A DNA stretch of 33,900 nucleotides from the NCBI GenBank assembly GCA_016296785.1, contig JAEDHX010000014.1, positions 1-33,900 on the forward strand, given 5' to 3'. Within the stretch, counting starts at the first letter, position 1. The number at the start of each line of letters is the position of its first letter. Positions 15,879 to 24,669 of this stretch are shown here, one piece after another. Made by a program: the position numbers and the translations under genes. The notes under the pieces were generated by a model. The model was given only the letters and a program-made list of their open reading frames with translations, searched no databases and was not told the DNA's origin. The DNA is from Coprococcus sp. (lineage in GTDB: Bacteria > Bacillota > Clostridia > Lachnospirales > Lachnospiraceae).

Positions 15879-18527
15879 ATGGCAGGTAATGTTAAACGTA
15901 CCGGTAATTCCGGTAGAATAAATTCAAACAGACAAAGGAATACGGCTTCACGTAAGAAAGTTGATAGTGAAGCATTAAGACAGCAACAATTAAGAAGCGA
16001 GGTTGTTCTTCTTGTAATACTTGCTTTTTCTGTGTTCCTTCTTATTGCTAATTTTGGAAAATGTGGTGTGCTCGGAAAGGTTATTTCAGGATTTTTATTT
16101 GGACTTATAGGATTTGCAGAATATTTGTTTCCGTTATATCTGTTTTTGTCCTCAGCATTTCTAATTTCTAATTCTTTCAATAAAAGAATTGTCAAAAAGG
16201 TAATATATTTTGGAGGAGTATTAGTTTTATTTTCCATGCTTTTCCAGGTAATATACACTTCTGAATTTGAGTCTGTTAAAGTGCTGTATATGGATGGATA
16301 TAAAGATCATTCAGGTGGCGGAATAATATGTGGTGGACTTGTTTTCTTACTTAGTAAGATAATTGGAGTGCCTGGCGTATGTATTGTAATGTTTATTGCT
16401 GCAGTTATTCTCTTTGTTCTCATAACAGAGATATCAGTAATAGATTTTATTAAGTCTGCCATTATGCGTCCTGCTGACGATAGTATGGAGGATGAAGATG
16501 CTGTATATTCACGTAGAAAAAGACAGTATGATGAAGAAACTCCTATAGAGACACATAGTGCAGCTACAATTGCTAATCTAAAAGTATATGATAGTAGTAC
16601 TAAGTCCGGCAAGAAGCAGAAATTAACAAAGAATAATACCAATGAAAAATCACCAAAGGAAGGTCCGCGTGATTTCTTCGATAACCAGGAGGAAATACAT
16701 GAGATTAATGGACAGGATTTCCTCGATTTTAATAATGGTGTAGAAAAAATCGTTATGCATGATGAAACAGAGGCAGACAATCCTGTTCGTATAGAAAAGC
16801 CAATTAGAGCAAATGTCAGAAAATCTGACAGAACAAGATCTGCCGAGCCTGATGTTCTTGCAGGTGCGGTAAATGGAAATCTTCATCCGGAGAACCATGA
16901 TACGGATTTAGATGATTATGATCCTTACTATGATTCTGCATTTGCAATAGATAAGAATGATAAAAAAGACAAAATTGATATAAATAAGGAAGTAAAGAAT
17001 GTTGAAAAACAAATAAATAATGGTGAGAAGAGCTATAAGCAGGGAGCAAAATACAGATTCCCATCACCAACACTTCTTGCTGCACCTGAAAAAAACAGTA
17101 ATAATAACAGAGATGCATATGTCAGAGCGACGGCAATTAAGCTAAAGAATACATTAGAGAATTTTGGCGTAAATGTTACCATTACTAATTATAGCTGTGG
17201 ACCTGCTGTTACCAGATTTGAGATGCAGCCGGAACAGGGTGTAAAGGTAAGCAAGATTCTCGGCCTAGCTGATGATATAAAGCTTAATCTTGCAGCTGCT
17301 GATATAAGAATAGAGGCACCTATTCCGGGTAAGGCAGCTATAGGTATAGAAGTTCCTAATAAAGAGAATACGATAGTAACATTTAGAGAGCTTATTGAAT
17401 CAGAGATTTTTAAGAATTCTAAATCAAAGATTTCATTTGCCGTAGGTAAGGATATTAGTGGACAGGTTATTTCGACTGACATAGCGAAGATGCCGCATCT
17501 TCTTATTGCCGGTTCAACAGGCTCAGGTAAGTCGGTATGTATTAATACGCTTATTATGAGTATATTATTTAAGGCAAAGCCTGAAGAAGTAAAGCTAATT
17601 ATGATTGATCCAAAGATGGTTGAGCTGTCTTGTTATAATGGAATACCACATCTTCTTATTCCTGTTGTTACTGACCCTAAGAAGGCATCGGGTGCACTTA
17701 ACTGGGCTGTTGAGGAAATGACACGAAGATATCAGTCATTTGCAGAATATAGTGTTCGTAATATTCAGGGATATAACAGTAAGGTTGATCAGGTTCTTGA
17801 AAGTGGCGGAGTTGATGAAGAAAAGCTTCAGAAGATGCCACAGATAGTTATTATTGTAGACGAGCTTGCAGATCTTATGATGGTTGCTCATGGAGAGGTT
17901 GAAGATGCCATTGTAAGACTTTCACAGCTTGCAAGAGCTGCAGGAATTCATCTTGTTATTGCAACTCAGAGACCTTCTGTTGATGTTATTACAGGACTTA
18001 TTAAGGCAAATGTACCATCCCGAATAGCATTTGCTGTATCCTCGGGTGTTGATTCACGTACCATTCTCGATATGGTTGGTGCAGAAAAGCTTCTAGGAAA
18101 AGGTGATATGCTGTTTTATCCTACAGGATATTCAAAGCCTGTCAGAGTACAGGGCGCGTTTATTTCAGATGACGAAGTAAATAGCGTAGTTGAATTCCTT
18201 AAGAAAAATAATGGAGTTGGTACATATGATGAAGAAGTATCAAAATCCATTACATCTTCAGGCAGTGCTTCCGGATTATCGCAAGGAGGAGGCATGGGTA
18301 ATGATAAGGATGACTATTTTGTTGAGGCCGGTCGTTTTATTATAGATAAAGAAAAGGCGTCTATTGGAATGCTCCAAAGAGCATTCAAAATAGGCTTTAA
18401 CAGGGCTGCTAGAATTATGGACCAGCTTGCTGAGGCAGGTGTGGTTGGACCTGAGGAGGGTACTAAAGCAAGAAAGATACTTATGTCACAAGAGCAGTTT
18501 GATGATTATATAGATAATTATCTTTAA
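15879..18527 (+). CDS. ftsK: DNA translocase FtsK/SpoIIIE
   Basis: Septum-located ATP-driven DNA pump that moves the chromosome terminus and activates XerCD at dif. It has 882 residues. N terminus: basic tail, then about four or five membrane helices (about 43-190). A long acidic, low-complexity linker follows (about 195-400, many D/E/K/N). The motor has the beta fold ending AGSTGSGKSVCINTL (Walker A near 545) and QIVIIVDELADLMM (Walker B near 660), then ATQRPSVDVITG. The C-terminal gamma winged helix (about 815-882, RAFKIGFNRAARIMDQL) is the DNA-reading part. The ATG at 15879 has TAGGAG upstream. FtsK and SpoIIIE cannot be separated by sequence here; xerD lies about 11 kb upstream in the same window. 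Confidence 0.97.
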   Translation: MAGNVKRTGNSGRINSNRQRNTASRKKVDSEALRQQQLRSEVVLLVILAFSVFLLIANFGKCGVLGKVISGFLFGLIGFAEYLFPLYLFLSSAFLISNSFNKRIVKKVIYFGGVLVLFSMLFQVIYTSEFESVKVLYMDGYKDHSGGGIICGGLVFLLSKIIGVPGVCIVMFIAAVILFVLITEISVIDFIKSAIMRPADDSMEDEDAVYSRRKRQYDEETPIETHSAATIANLKVYDSSTKSGKKQKLTKNNTNEKSPKEGPRDFFDNQEEIHEINGQDFLDFNNGVEKIVMHDETEADNPVRIEKPIRANVRKSDRTRSAEPDVLAGAVNGNLHPENHDTDLDDYDPYYDSAFAIDKNDKKDKIDINKEVKNVEKQINNGEKSYKQGAKYRFPSPTLLAAPEKNSNNNRDAYVRATAIKLKNTLENFGVNVTITNYSCGPAVTRFEMQPEQGVKVSKILGLADDIKLNLAAADIRIEAPIPGKAAIGIEVPNKENTIVTFRELIESEIFKNSKSKISFAVGKDISGQVISTDIAKMPHLLIAGSTGSGKSVCINTLIMSILFKAKPEEVKLIMIDPKMVELSCYNGIPHLLIPVVTDPKKASGALNWAVEEMTRRYQSFAEYSVRNIQGYNSKVDQVLESGGVDEEKLQKMPQIVIIVDELADLMMVAHGEVEDAIVRLSQLARAAGIHLVIATQRPSVDVITGLIKANVPSRIAFAVSSGVDSRTILDMVGAEKLLGKGDMLFYPTGYSKPVRVQGAFISDDEVNSVVEFLKKNNGVGTYDEEVSKSITSSGSASGLSQGGGMGNDKDDYFVEAGRFIIDKEKASIGMLQRAFKIGFNRAARIMDQLAEAGVVGPEEGTKARKILMSQEQFDDYIDNYL

Positions 18528-18592
18528 TTTATAACTAATGACATGTTATTATTACTTATATACTAATTATAAATTACAGGAGGGTTTAATAG

Positions 18593-20263
18593 ATGTTAAC
18601 TGATATTGAAATTGCACAGCAGGCAAAACTTGTAAATATTAAAGAGGTAGCAGGAAAATTAGATATTTCTGAGGATGATTTAGAGTTATATGGTAAATAT
18701 AAGGCTAAGCTCTCAAATGAGCTGATTTCATCAGTGCAGAATAATCCTGATGGCAAGCTTATCTTAGTTACAGCTATTAATCCTACTCCTGCCGGCGAAG
18801 GAAAGACAACAGTTACAGTAGGTCTTGGACAGGCTATGAGTAAGCTTGGTAAAAAAGCTGTTATAGCACTTCGTGAGCCATCACTTGGTCCATGCTTTGG
18901 TATTAAAGGTGGTGCCGCAGGCGGTGGGTATTCACAGGTTGTACCAATGGAGGATTTAAATCTTCATTTTACAGGTGATTTTCATGCAATCACATCTGCA
19001 AATAACCTGCTTGCAGCACTTTTGGATAATCATATCCAGCAGGGCAATAAGCTTGGCATAGATGTTAAGAGAATTGTGTTTAAGCGTTGTATGGATATGA
19101 ATGACCGTGCATTAAGAAATATAATTGTCGGACTTGGCAAGAAGGTCGATGGTGTGCCAAGAGAGGATGGATTTGTAATCACTGTTGCATCTGAGATTAT
19201 GGCAATATTATGTTTAGCTTCTGATTTCAAGGATTTGAAAGAAAGACTTGGAAGAATAATTGTTGCTTATAATTATAATAATGAGCCTGTAACAGCAAAG
19301 GATTTGAATGCTGTTGGTGCAATGGCCGCACTTCTTAAGGATGCCATGAAGCCAAACCTTATTCAGACTCTTGAGCATACGCCTGCAATTGTTCATGGAG
19401 GCCCATTTGCAAATATTGCTCATGGATGTAATAGTGTAATTGCTACAAAGACTGCGTTAAAGCTTGCTGATTATGTAATAACTGAAGCAGGTTTTGGAGC
19501 AGACCTTGGAGCAGAGAAGTTCTTTGATATCAAATGCAGAATGAATAATTTAAAGCCTGATGCAGTTGTTATTGTTGCAACAGTAAAGGCTCTTAAATAC
19601 AATGGTGGTGTTCCAAAAACAGAATTGTCAGAAGAGAACCTTGATGCGTTAAAGAAGGGTATCGTAAATCTTGAAAAGCATATTGAGAATATTCATAAGT
19701 ACAAGGTTCCTGTAATTGTTACATTGAACAGATTTGTAACAGATACACAGGCTGAGCTTGATTTTGTTAAAGAATTCTGTCAGGAAAGAGATTGCGATTT
19801 TGCCCTTGCAAATGTATGGGAAAAGGGTGGAGAAGGCGGAATAGACCTTGCTAATACAATAATTAATACAATAGAAACAAAAGAAAGTAATTTTGAAGTT
19901 CTTTATGAGGACGAGCTTTCAATTAAAGACAAGATTAAAACAATATCTACCGAGATATATGGTGCTGCAAATGTAACATATTCAGCTGAGGCTTCGCGTG
20001 CAATAGCTAAGATTGAAGAGATGGGATTTGGTAATTTCCCTGTATGTATGGCAAAGAACCAATATTCATTATCTGATGATGCAACTAAGCTTGGCAGACC
20101 TAGTGGTTTTGATATAAATATCAGAGAGGTTTATGTTAGTGCAGGTGCAGGCTTTGTTGTTGCCATAACAGGTACAATTATGACTATGCCGGGACTGCCT
20201 AAGGTTCCTGCAGCAGAGAGAATATTTGTTGATGATGAAGGTGTGATTAATGGCCTGTTCTAA
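18593..20263 (+). CDS. fhs: Formate-tetrahydrofolate ligase
   Basis: Makes 10-formyl-THF from formate, THF and ATP. It has 556 residues, the standard length. Visible: the ATP-binding TPAGEGKTTVTVGLGQ (about 64-79), REPSLGPCFGIKGGAAGGGYSQ (about 95-116), and later the TEAGFGADLGAEKFFDIKCR stretch typical of the family. The ATG has a strong CAGGAGGG. The next gene, folD, interconverts its product and methylene-THF, so the two form a one-carbon unit; they are 17 bp apart and read together. In anaerobic fermenters this pair feeds purine synthesis from formate, and can be part of a Wood-Ljungdahl methyl branch, for which no other genes are seen here. Confidence 0.98.
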   Translation: MLTDIEIAQQAKLVNIKEVAGKLDISEDDLELYGKYKAKLSNELISSVQNNPDGKLILVTAINPTPAGEGKTTVTVGLGQAMSKLGKKAVIALREPSLGPCFGIKGGAAGGGYSQVVPMEDLNLHFTGDFHAITSANNLLAALLDNHIQQGNKLGIDVKRIVFKRCMDMNDRALRNIIVGLGKKVDGVPREDGFVITVASEIMAILCLASDFKDLKERLGRIIVAYNYNNEPVTAKDLNAVGAMAALLKDAMKPNLIQTLEHTPAIVHGGPFANIAHGCNSVIATKTALKLADYVITEAGFGADLGAEKFFDIKCRMNNLKPDAVVIVATVKALKYNGGVPKTELSEENLDALKKGIVNLEKHIENIHKYKVPVIVTLNRFVTDTQAELDFVKEFCQERDCDFALANVWEKGGEGGIDLANTIINTIETKESNFEVLYEDELSIKDKIKTISTEIYGAANVTYSAEASRAIAKIEEMGFGNFPVCMAKNQYSLSDDATKLGRPSGFDINIREVYVSAGAGFVVAITGTIMTMPGLPKVPAAERIFVDDEGVINGLF

Positions 20264-20280
20264 TAGTAGGAGGAATATAA

Positions 20281-21123
20281 ATGACAAAGATAATAGATGG
20301 TAAATTAATTTCAAAACAGATTAAAGATGAGCTCAAAGAGAAGGTATCAGCTCTTAAGGCTGCCGGTACCGAGATATGCCTTGCTGTTATTCAGGTGGGA
20401 AATGATCCTGCATCATCTGTATATGTTGGAAACAAGAAAAAAGCATGTGAATATATTGGAATACGTTCAGAAAGCTATGAGCTTGCAGAGGAAACAACAG
20501 AGGAAGAGCTTTTGTCATTAATTGACAGATTAAACAATGATGACAAGGTTAATGGAATACTTGTACAGCTTCCTGTTCCTAAGCATATTGATGAAGATAA
20601 AATAATTAAGGCTATTTCACCAAAGAAGGATGTAGATGGTTTTCACCCTATGAGTGTAGGTGCGTTATCAATTGGTCAGCCTGGTTTTGTTTCATGTACG
20701 CCGGCAGGAGTAATAGAGCTTATTAAACGCTCAGATATATCTATTGAAGGAAAAGAATGTGTTGTTATCGGAAGAAGTAATATTGTAGGTAAGCCTATGA
20801 GTATGCTGCTTCTTCGTGAGAATGGTACTGTTACGGTATGTCATTCAAGAACAAAGAATATTAAGGATATATGTAAGCGTGCCGATATTCTTGTTGTAGC
20901 AATTGGCAAGCCAAAGATGATTGATGCATCTTATGTCAAAGAAGGAGCTACAGTTATTGATGTAGGTATACATAGAGATGAAAATAATAAGCTGTGTGGC
21001 GATGTTGATTATGAATCAGTATACCCTGTTGCAGGTGCAATTACACCTGTACCCGGAGGCGTGGGTCCAATGACAATTGCCATGCTTATGAACAATTGCG
21101 TTGAGTCTGTAAAGCTACAATAA
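20281..21123 (+). CDS. folD: Methylenetetrahydrofolate dehydrogenase/cyclohydrolase
   Basis: Bifunctional: oxidises 5,10-methylene-THF to methenyl-THF and hydrolyses it to 10-formyl-THF. It has 280 residues. Visible: the SSVYVGNKKKACEYIGI segment with the catalytic Lys of the YxxxK motif (near 48-56), VQLPVPKHIDED (about 97-108), KDVDGFHPMSVG, the nucleotide-binding VVIGRSNIVGKPMSMLLL (about 162-180) and the C-terminal PVPGGVGPMTIAML. The ATG follows TAGGAGGAATATAA. It is probably transcribed with fhs and continues into rimO, 21 bp downstream. Confidence 0.98.
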   Translation: MTKIIDGKLISKQIKDELKEKVSALKAAGTEICLAVIQVGNDPASSVYVGNKKKACEYIGIRSESYELAEETTEEELLSLIDRLNNDDKVNGILVQLPVPKHIDEDKIIKAISPKKDVDGFHPMSVGALSIGQPGFVSCTPAGVIELIKRSDISIEGKECVVIGRSNIVGKPMSMLLLRENGTVTVCHSRTKNIKDICKRADILVVAIGKPKMIDASYVKEGATVIDVGIHRDENNKLCGDVDYESVYPVAGAITPVPGGVGPMTIAMLMNNCVESVKLQ

Positions 21124-21144
21124 TAAATTAGGAGATTAGATAAT

Positions 21145-22458
21145 ATGAAGGTTTTATTAATCTCCCTTGGCTGTGATAAGAATCTTGTAGACAGCGAGGT
21201 TATGCTTGGTCTGCTTCATAAGGCGGGTCATGAGATAACTAATGATGAAAATGAAGCAGAAGCTGTTGTAATTAATACCTGTTCTTTCATAAAGGATGCT
21301 AAGGAAGAGAGCATTAACACAATAATTGAAATGGGTCAGCTGAAGAAAACAGGTAACTTAAAAAAACTTATTGTTGCAGGATGCCTGTCTCAGAGGTATA
21401 AAGATGAGATCCTTACTGAACTTCCGGAGATTGATACGATAATTGGTTCAACTAATTATGATAAAATTGTAGAAGCCATTGGTACGTCTCAAAAATCAAT
21501 TGTTGACAGTATCAATTATATGCCAACAGGTATTTCTGAAAGAGTTGTTACAACAGGTTCTTATATGGCATATTTAAAAATTGCTGAAGGCTGCAGCAAG
21601 ATGTGTACGTATTGTATTATTCCATATATCAGAGGAAGATATAGAAGTATTCCTATGGAAGAGCTGATAGCTTCTGCTAAGAAGCTTGCTGAAGAAGGCA
21701 TAAAGGAGCTTGTGCTTGTTGCACAGGAAACTACTTTATATGGAACAGACCTTTATGGTAAGAAAATGCTCCCTGAATTATTAAAGGAGCTTTGCAAAAT
21801 AGATGGCTTTGAATGGATAAGATTACTCTATTGTTATCCTGAAGAGATAACAGACGAGCTAATAGATGTTATGGCATCGGAAGAAAAGATATGTCATTAT
21901 ATTGATATTCCTATCCAGCATTCAGAAAATGACATTTTAAAAAAGATGGGAAGAAAGACTGATAAGGAATCCATTTCTTCTTTGATAAATAAACTTAGAG
22001 ATAAAATACCGGATATAGCGATTAGGACTTCGCTTATATCGGGATTCCCTGGTGAAACAAAGGAGCTTCATGAAGGCCTTCTTGATTTTGTTGATGAATT
22101 TGAATTTGACAGGCTTGGTGTATTTACCTATTCAGCTGAAGAAGGTACGCCGGCTGCTTCATTTGATAATCAGGTTGATGAGAAGGTTGCAGAGAACTGG
22201 CGAGATGAGATTATGAGTCTTCAGCAGGAGATTTCTTATAGTAAGAATCAGGAAATGCTTGGCAAGGTTATTAAGGTAATAATAGAAGGCTATCTGACTG
22301 ATGATGATGTTTATGTCGGTCGAAGCTATAAGGATGCACCATCAGTAGACGGACTTGTATTTGTTAATTCTGATAGAGAATTGATGAGTGGTACATTTAT
22401 TGATGTATTGATAACTGACGTGAATGAATATGATTTGACGGGAGATGTAGTAGAATGA
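21145..22458 (+). CDS. rimO: Ribosomal protein S12 methylthiotransferase RimO
   Basis: Radical-SAM enzyme that methylthiolates Asp89 (E. coli numbering) of ribosomal protein S12. It has 437 residues. In order: the UPF0004 domain with three cysteines for the auxiliary cluster (SLGCDKN Cys10, INTCSF, VAGCLS), the radical SAM CxxxCxxC at Cys150, Cys154 and Cys157 (EGCSKMCTYC), and a C-terminal TRAM domain (about 370-437). The N-terminal MKVLLISLGCDKNLVDSEVM is characteristic of RimO rather than MiaB. The ATG follows AGGAG. Its stop overlaps the next start (ATGA), so translation of pgsA is coupled. Confidence 0.96.
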   Translation: MKVLLISLGCDKNLVDSEVMLGLLHKAGHEITNDENEAEAVVINTCSFIKDAKEESINTIIEMGQLKKTGNLKKLIVAGCLSQRYKDEILTELPEIDTIIGSTNYDKIVEAIGTSQKSIVDSINYMPTGISERVVTTGSYMAYLKIAEGCSKMCTYCIIPYIRGRYRSIPMEELIASAKKLAEEGIKELVLVAQETTLYGTDLYGKKMLPELLKELCKIDGFEWIRLLYCYPEEITDELIDVMASEEKICHYIDIPIQHSENDILKKMGRKTDKESISSLINKLRDKIPDIAIRTSLISGFPGETKELHEGLLDFVDEFEFDRLGVFTYSAEEGTPAASFDNQVDEKVAENWRDEIMSLQQEISYSKNQEMLGKVIKVIIEGYLTDDDVYVGRSYKDAPSVDGLVFVNSDRELMSGTFIDVLITDVNEYDLTGDVVE

Positions 22459-22985
22459 ATTTACCAAATAAACTAACCATACTTAGAGTTATAATGATAC
22501 CTTTTTTTCTTGTATTTCTATATTTAGATTACGGTTTTTCAAAATGGGTTGCACTTGGAATATTTATTGCAGCTGCCATTACTGATACACTTGATGGACA
22601 GATAGCAAGAAGACAGCACCTTGTAACTAATTTTGGCAAATTTATGGACCCACTTGCAGACAAGCTTCTTGTATGTTCGGCACTTATTGCTCTTGTTGAT
22701 ATGGAGAGAATTCCTGCCTGGATAGTAATTATTATAATCGCAAGGGAATTTATTATCAGTGGCTTCAGGCTTATTGCTGCAGAAAAAGGACATGTTATAG
22801 CAGCCGGAATCTGGGGTAAGATAAAGACTGTAGTACAGATTGTTATGGTGTGCTTTCTGATAGGTAATTTATCAGGTAAATTCATATTTTATTTGGAGCA
22901 GGTGCTTATATATGCATCACTGGCACTTACTATTATATCATTAATTGATTATCTTGTATCAAATAGAGGAGTGCTTAAGGATTAG
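22455..22985 (+). CDS. pgsA: CDP-diacylglycerol-glycerol-3-phosphate 3-phosphatidyltransferase
   Basis: Makes phosphatidylglycerol phosphate in the cytoplasmic membrane. It has 176 residues and several membrane segments. The CDP-alcohol phosphotransferase signature D-x2-D-G-x2-A-R-x8-G-x3-D-x3-D is complete in DTLDGQIARR followed by NFGKFMDPLADK. The start overlaps the rimO stop by 4 bp (ATGA), with GGAG upstream inside rimO. A terminator follows. In Bacillus pgsA is followed by cinA-recA, and rny comes shortly after; here pgsA is followed by a decarboxylase operon while rny sits at the other end of the window. Confidence 0.96.
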   Translation: MNLPNKLTILRVIMIPFFLVFLYLDYGFSKWVALGIFIAAAITDTLDGQIARRQHLVTNFGKFMDPLADKLLVCSALIALVDMERIPAWIVIIIIAREFIISGFRLIAAEKGHVIAAGIWGKIKTVVQIVMVCFLIGNLSGKFIFYLEQVLIYASLALTIISLIDYLVSNRGVLKD

Positions 22986-23054
22986 AAAAATGAGCTGAAT
23001 ATATAAAGGTTTTAGTATAAGAGAAATTAGATAGCTTAATCAGTTTCACATATT

Positions 23055-23095
23055 AACTTCATGATATACTATTTACAGTATTTCATGAAGTTTTT
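23055..23095 (+). terminator. Rho-independent terminator after pgsA
   Basis: AACTTCATGA (23055-23064) pairs with TCATGAAGTT (23083-23092); after one mismatch the stem continues five more pairs to a 6-nt loop, and TTTTT follows. The 252-bp gap holds this and the next promoter. Confidence 0.85.
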
Positions 23096-23134
23096 CTTAT
23101 ATATAAAAAAAGTATAGAGTATTCTTTTTTTTAC

Positions 23135-23163
23135 TTGCAATAAATCGTCAAAGGCATTACAAT
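23135..23163 (+). promoter_or_regulatory. Predicted sigma-A promoter of the decarboxylase operon
   Basis: TTGCAA (23135-23140), 17-bp spacer, TACAAT (23158-23163). It is about 75 bp before the first start codon of the operon and after the pgsA terminator. Confidence 0.5.
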
Positions 23164-23237
23164 TATAATCGGCATAAATTGGGATTTCTTTTTTATAAGA
23201 GAAAGTACCATAAAATAAATTTAACGGAGGGCTAAAA

Positions 23238-24653
23238 ATGAGCAACAAACCAAGCTTGTCAGCAAGTGATAGAATATCTGCATTACTTGATGACTCAAGT
23301 TTTGTTGAGGTTGGTGCATATGTTAAGGCTAGAAGCACTGATTTCAACATTCAGGACAAGGATACTCCAAAAGACGGTGTTATTACCGGATATGGTGTTA
23401 TCGATGGTAATTTAGTTTATGTTTATAGCCAGGATGCGAAAGTATTAGGCGGTTCAATCGGTGAGATGCACGCTAAGAAAATTTCAAATCTTTATGACAT
23501 GGCTATGAAGATGGGAGCACCTGTCATCGGACTAATCGATTGTGCAGGTCTTAGATTACAGGAGGCAACAGATGCGCTTAACGCATTTGGCGAGGTATAT
23601 CTTAAGCAGTCACTTGCTTCAGGTGTTATTCCACAGATTACTGCTATCTTTGGTACATGTGGTGGTGGAGCAGCACTTATACCTACTCTTACAGATTTTA
23701 CATTTATGACAAAGGAAGGTTCAAGACTATTTGTTAACAGCCCTAATGCATTAGAGGAAAACAATATAACAAAGCTTGACACATCTTCAGCAGAATATGT
23801 CAGTGCTAATACATCTAATGTAGATGCTGTATTTGAAACAGAGGAAGAGCTTCTTGGAACCATAAGAACTCTTGTTGATATTCTTCCTTGTTGTAATGAA
23901 GATGATGAGAAGTATACTGATTCTTCAGATGATATGAATAGAATTATTCCTAATCTTGATTCATTTAAGAATGATGGAAGAGCTGTTCTTCAGAATATCT
24001 CAGACAATTCTTTTATTATTGATATGAAGAAGGATTTTGCAACTGATATTGTAACAGCATTTATTAAGCTTAATGGAGCTGCTGTTGGTTGTGTAGTAAA
24101 TCAGGAAGATGTTATTACAACAAATGGAGCTTATAAGGCAGAAGAGTTTATTAACTTCTGTGATTCATTTAATATTCCTGTACTTACTCTTGTTAATGTA
24201 AAAGGCTTCGCTTCAACAATAAGAGAAGAGAGAATTATTTCAAAGGCTCTTGCTAAGCTTACAAATGCATATGCTAATGCAACTGTACCTAAGGTAACTG
24301 TAATTATGGATAAAGCATATGGTACAGCTTATACAGTTATGAATTCAAAGGCTATTGGAGCTGATATGGTATATGCATGGCCTGAGGCTGTTATCGGAAC
24401 AATGGATCCGGAGATGGCAGTAAAGATTATGTATGAAGATGAGATTAATGCAGCTGATGATAAGCTTGCATTTATTAAGGAAAAGAAGGCTGAATATACT
24501 GAGGCTCTTTCCGGAGCATTATCTGCTGCATCAAGAGGATATATAGATGATATTATTGAGCCTGATGCAACAAGAAAGAGAGTTATTGCTGCATTTGAGA
24601 TGCTTCAGTCTAAGATGGAAATGAGACCATATAAGAAACATGGAACAATATAA
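23238..24653 (+). CDS. Acyl-CoA carboxyltransferase subunit (MmdA/PccB-like)
   Basis: Transfers the carboxyl group between a CoA thioester (methylmalonyl-, malonyl- or glutaconyl-CoA type) and biotin. It has 471 residues, about 40 shorter than typical PccB/MmdA (about 510), with a truncated N terminus. It has the two crotonase-like halves: ITGYGVIDGNLVYVYSQDAKVLGGSIGEMHAKKI (about 50-82) with the GAPVIGLIDCAGLRLQEA oxyanion region, and VTLVNVKGFAST-type segments plus KAYGTAYTVMNSKAIGADMVYAWPEAVIGTM (about 355-385). The ATG follows AACGGAGGG. It is the first gene of a five-gene operon with a biotin carrier and a Na+ pump subunit, which points to a membrane decarboxylase rather than a biosynthetic carboxylase; no biotin carboxylase gene is nearby. 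The exact CoA substrate cannot be told. Confidence 0.88.
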   Translation: MSNKPSLSASDRISALLDDSSFVEVGAYVKARSTDFNIQDKDTPKDGVITGYGVIDGNLVYVYSQDAKVLGGSIGEMHAKKISNLYDMAMKMGAPVIGLIDCAGLRLQEATDALNAFGEVYLKQSLASGVIPQITAIFGTCGGGAALIPTLTDFTFMTKEGSRLFVNSPNALEENNITKLDTSSAEYVSANTSNVDAVFETEEELLGTIRTLVDILPCCNEDDEKYTDSSDDMNRIIPNLDSFKNDGRAVLQNISDNSFIIDMKKDFATDIVTAFIKLNGAAVGCVVNQEDVITTNGAYKAEEFINFCDSFNIPVLTLVNVKGFASTIREERIISKALAKLTNAYANATVPKVTVIMDKAYGTAYTVMNSKAIGADMVYAWPEAVIGTMDPEMAVKIMYEDEINAADDKLAFIKEKKAEYTEALSGALSAASRGYIDDIIEPDATRKRVIAAFEMLQSKMEMRPYKKHGTI

Positions 24654-24669
24654 AAGGAGTGACAACTTA

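Noticed and set aside
16307..17482. Several long minus-strand ORFs opposite ftsK
   Set aside because: They are shadows of the coding frame and of its biased linker; no family features.
24640..24669. Upstream extension of the lipoprotein gene
   Set aside because: It overlaps the end of the carboxyltransferase gene and would destroy the clear lipoprotein signal beginning at 24670.
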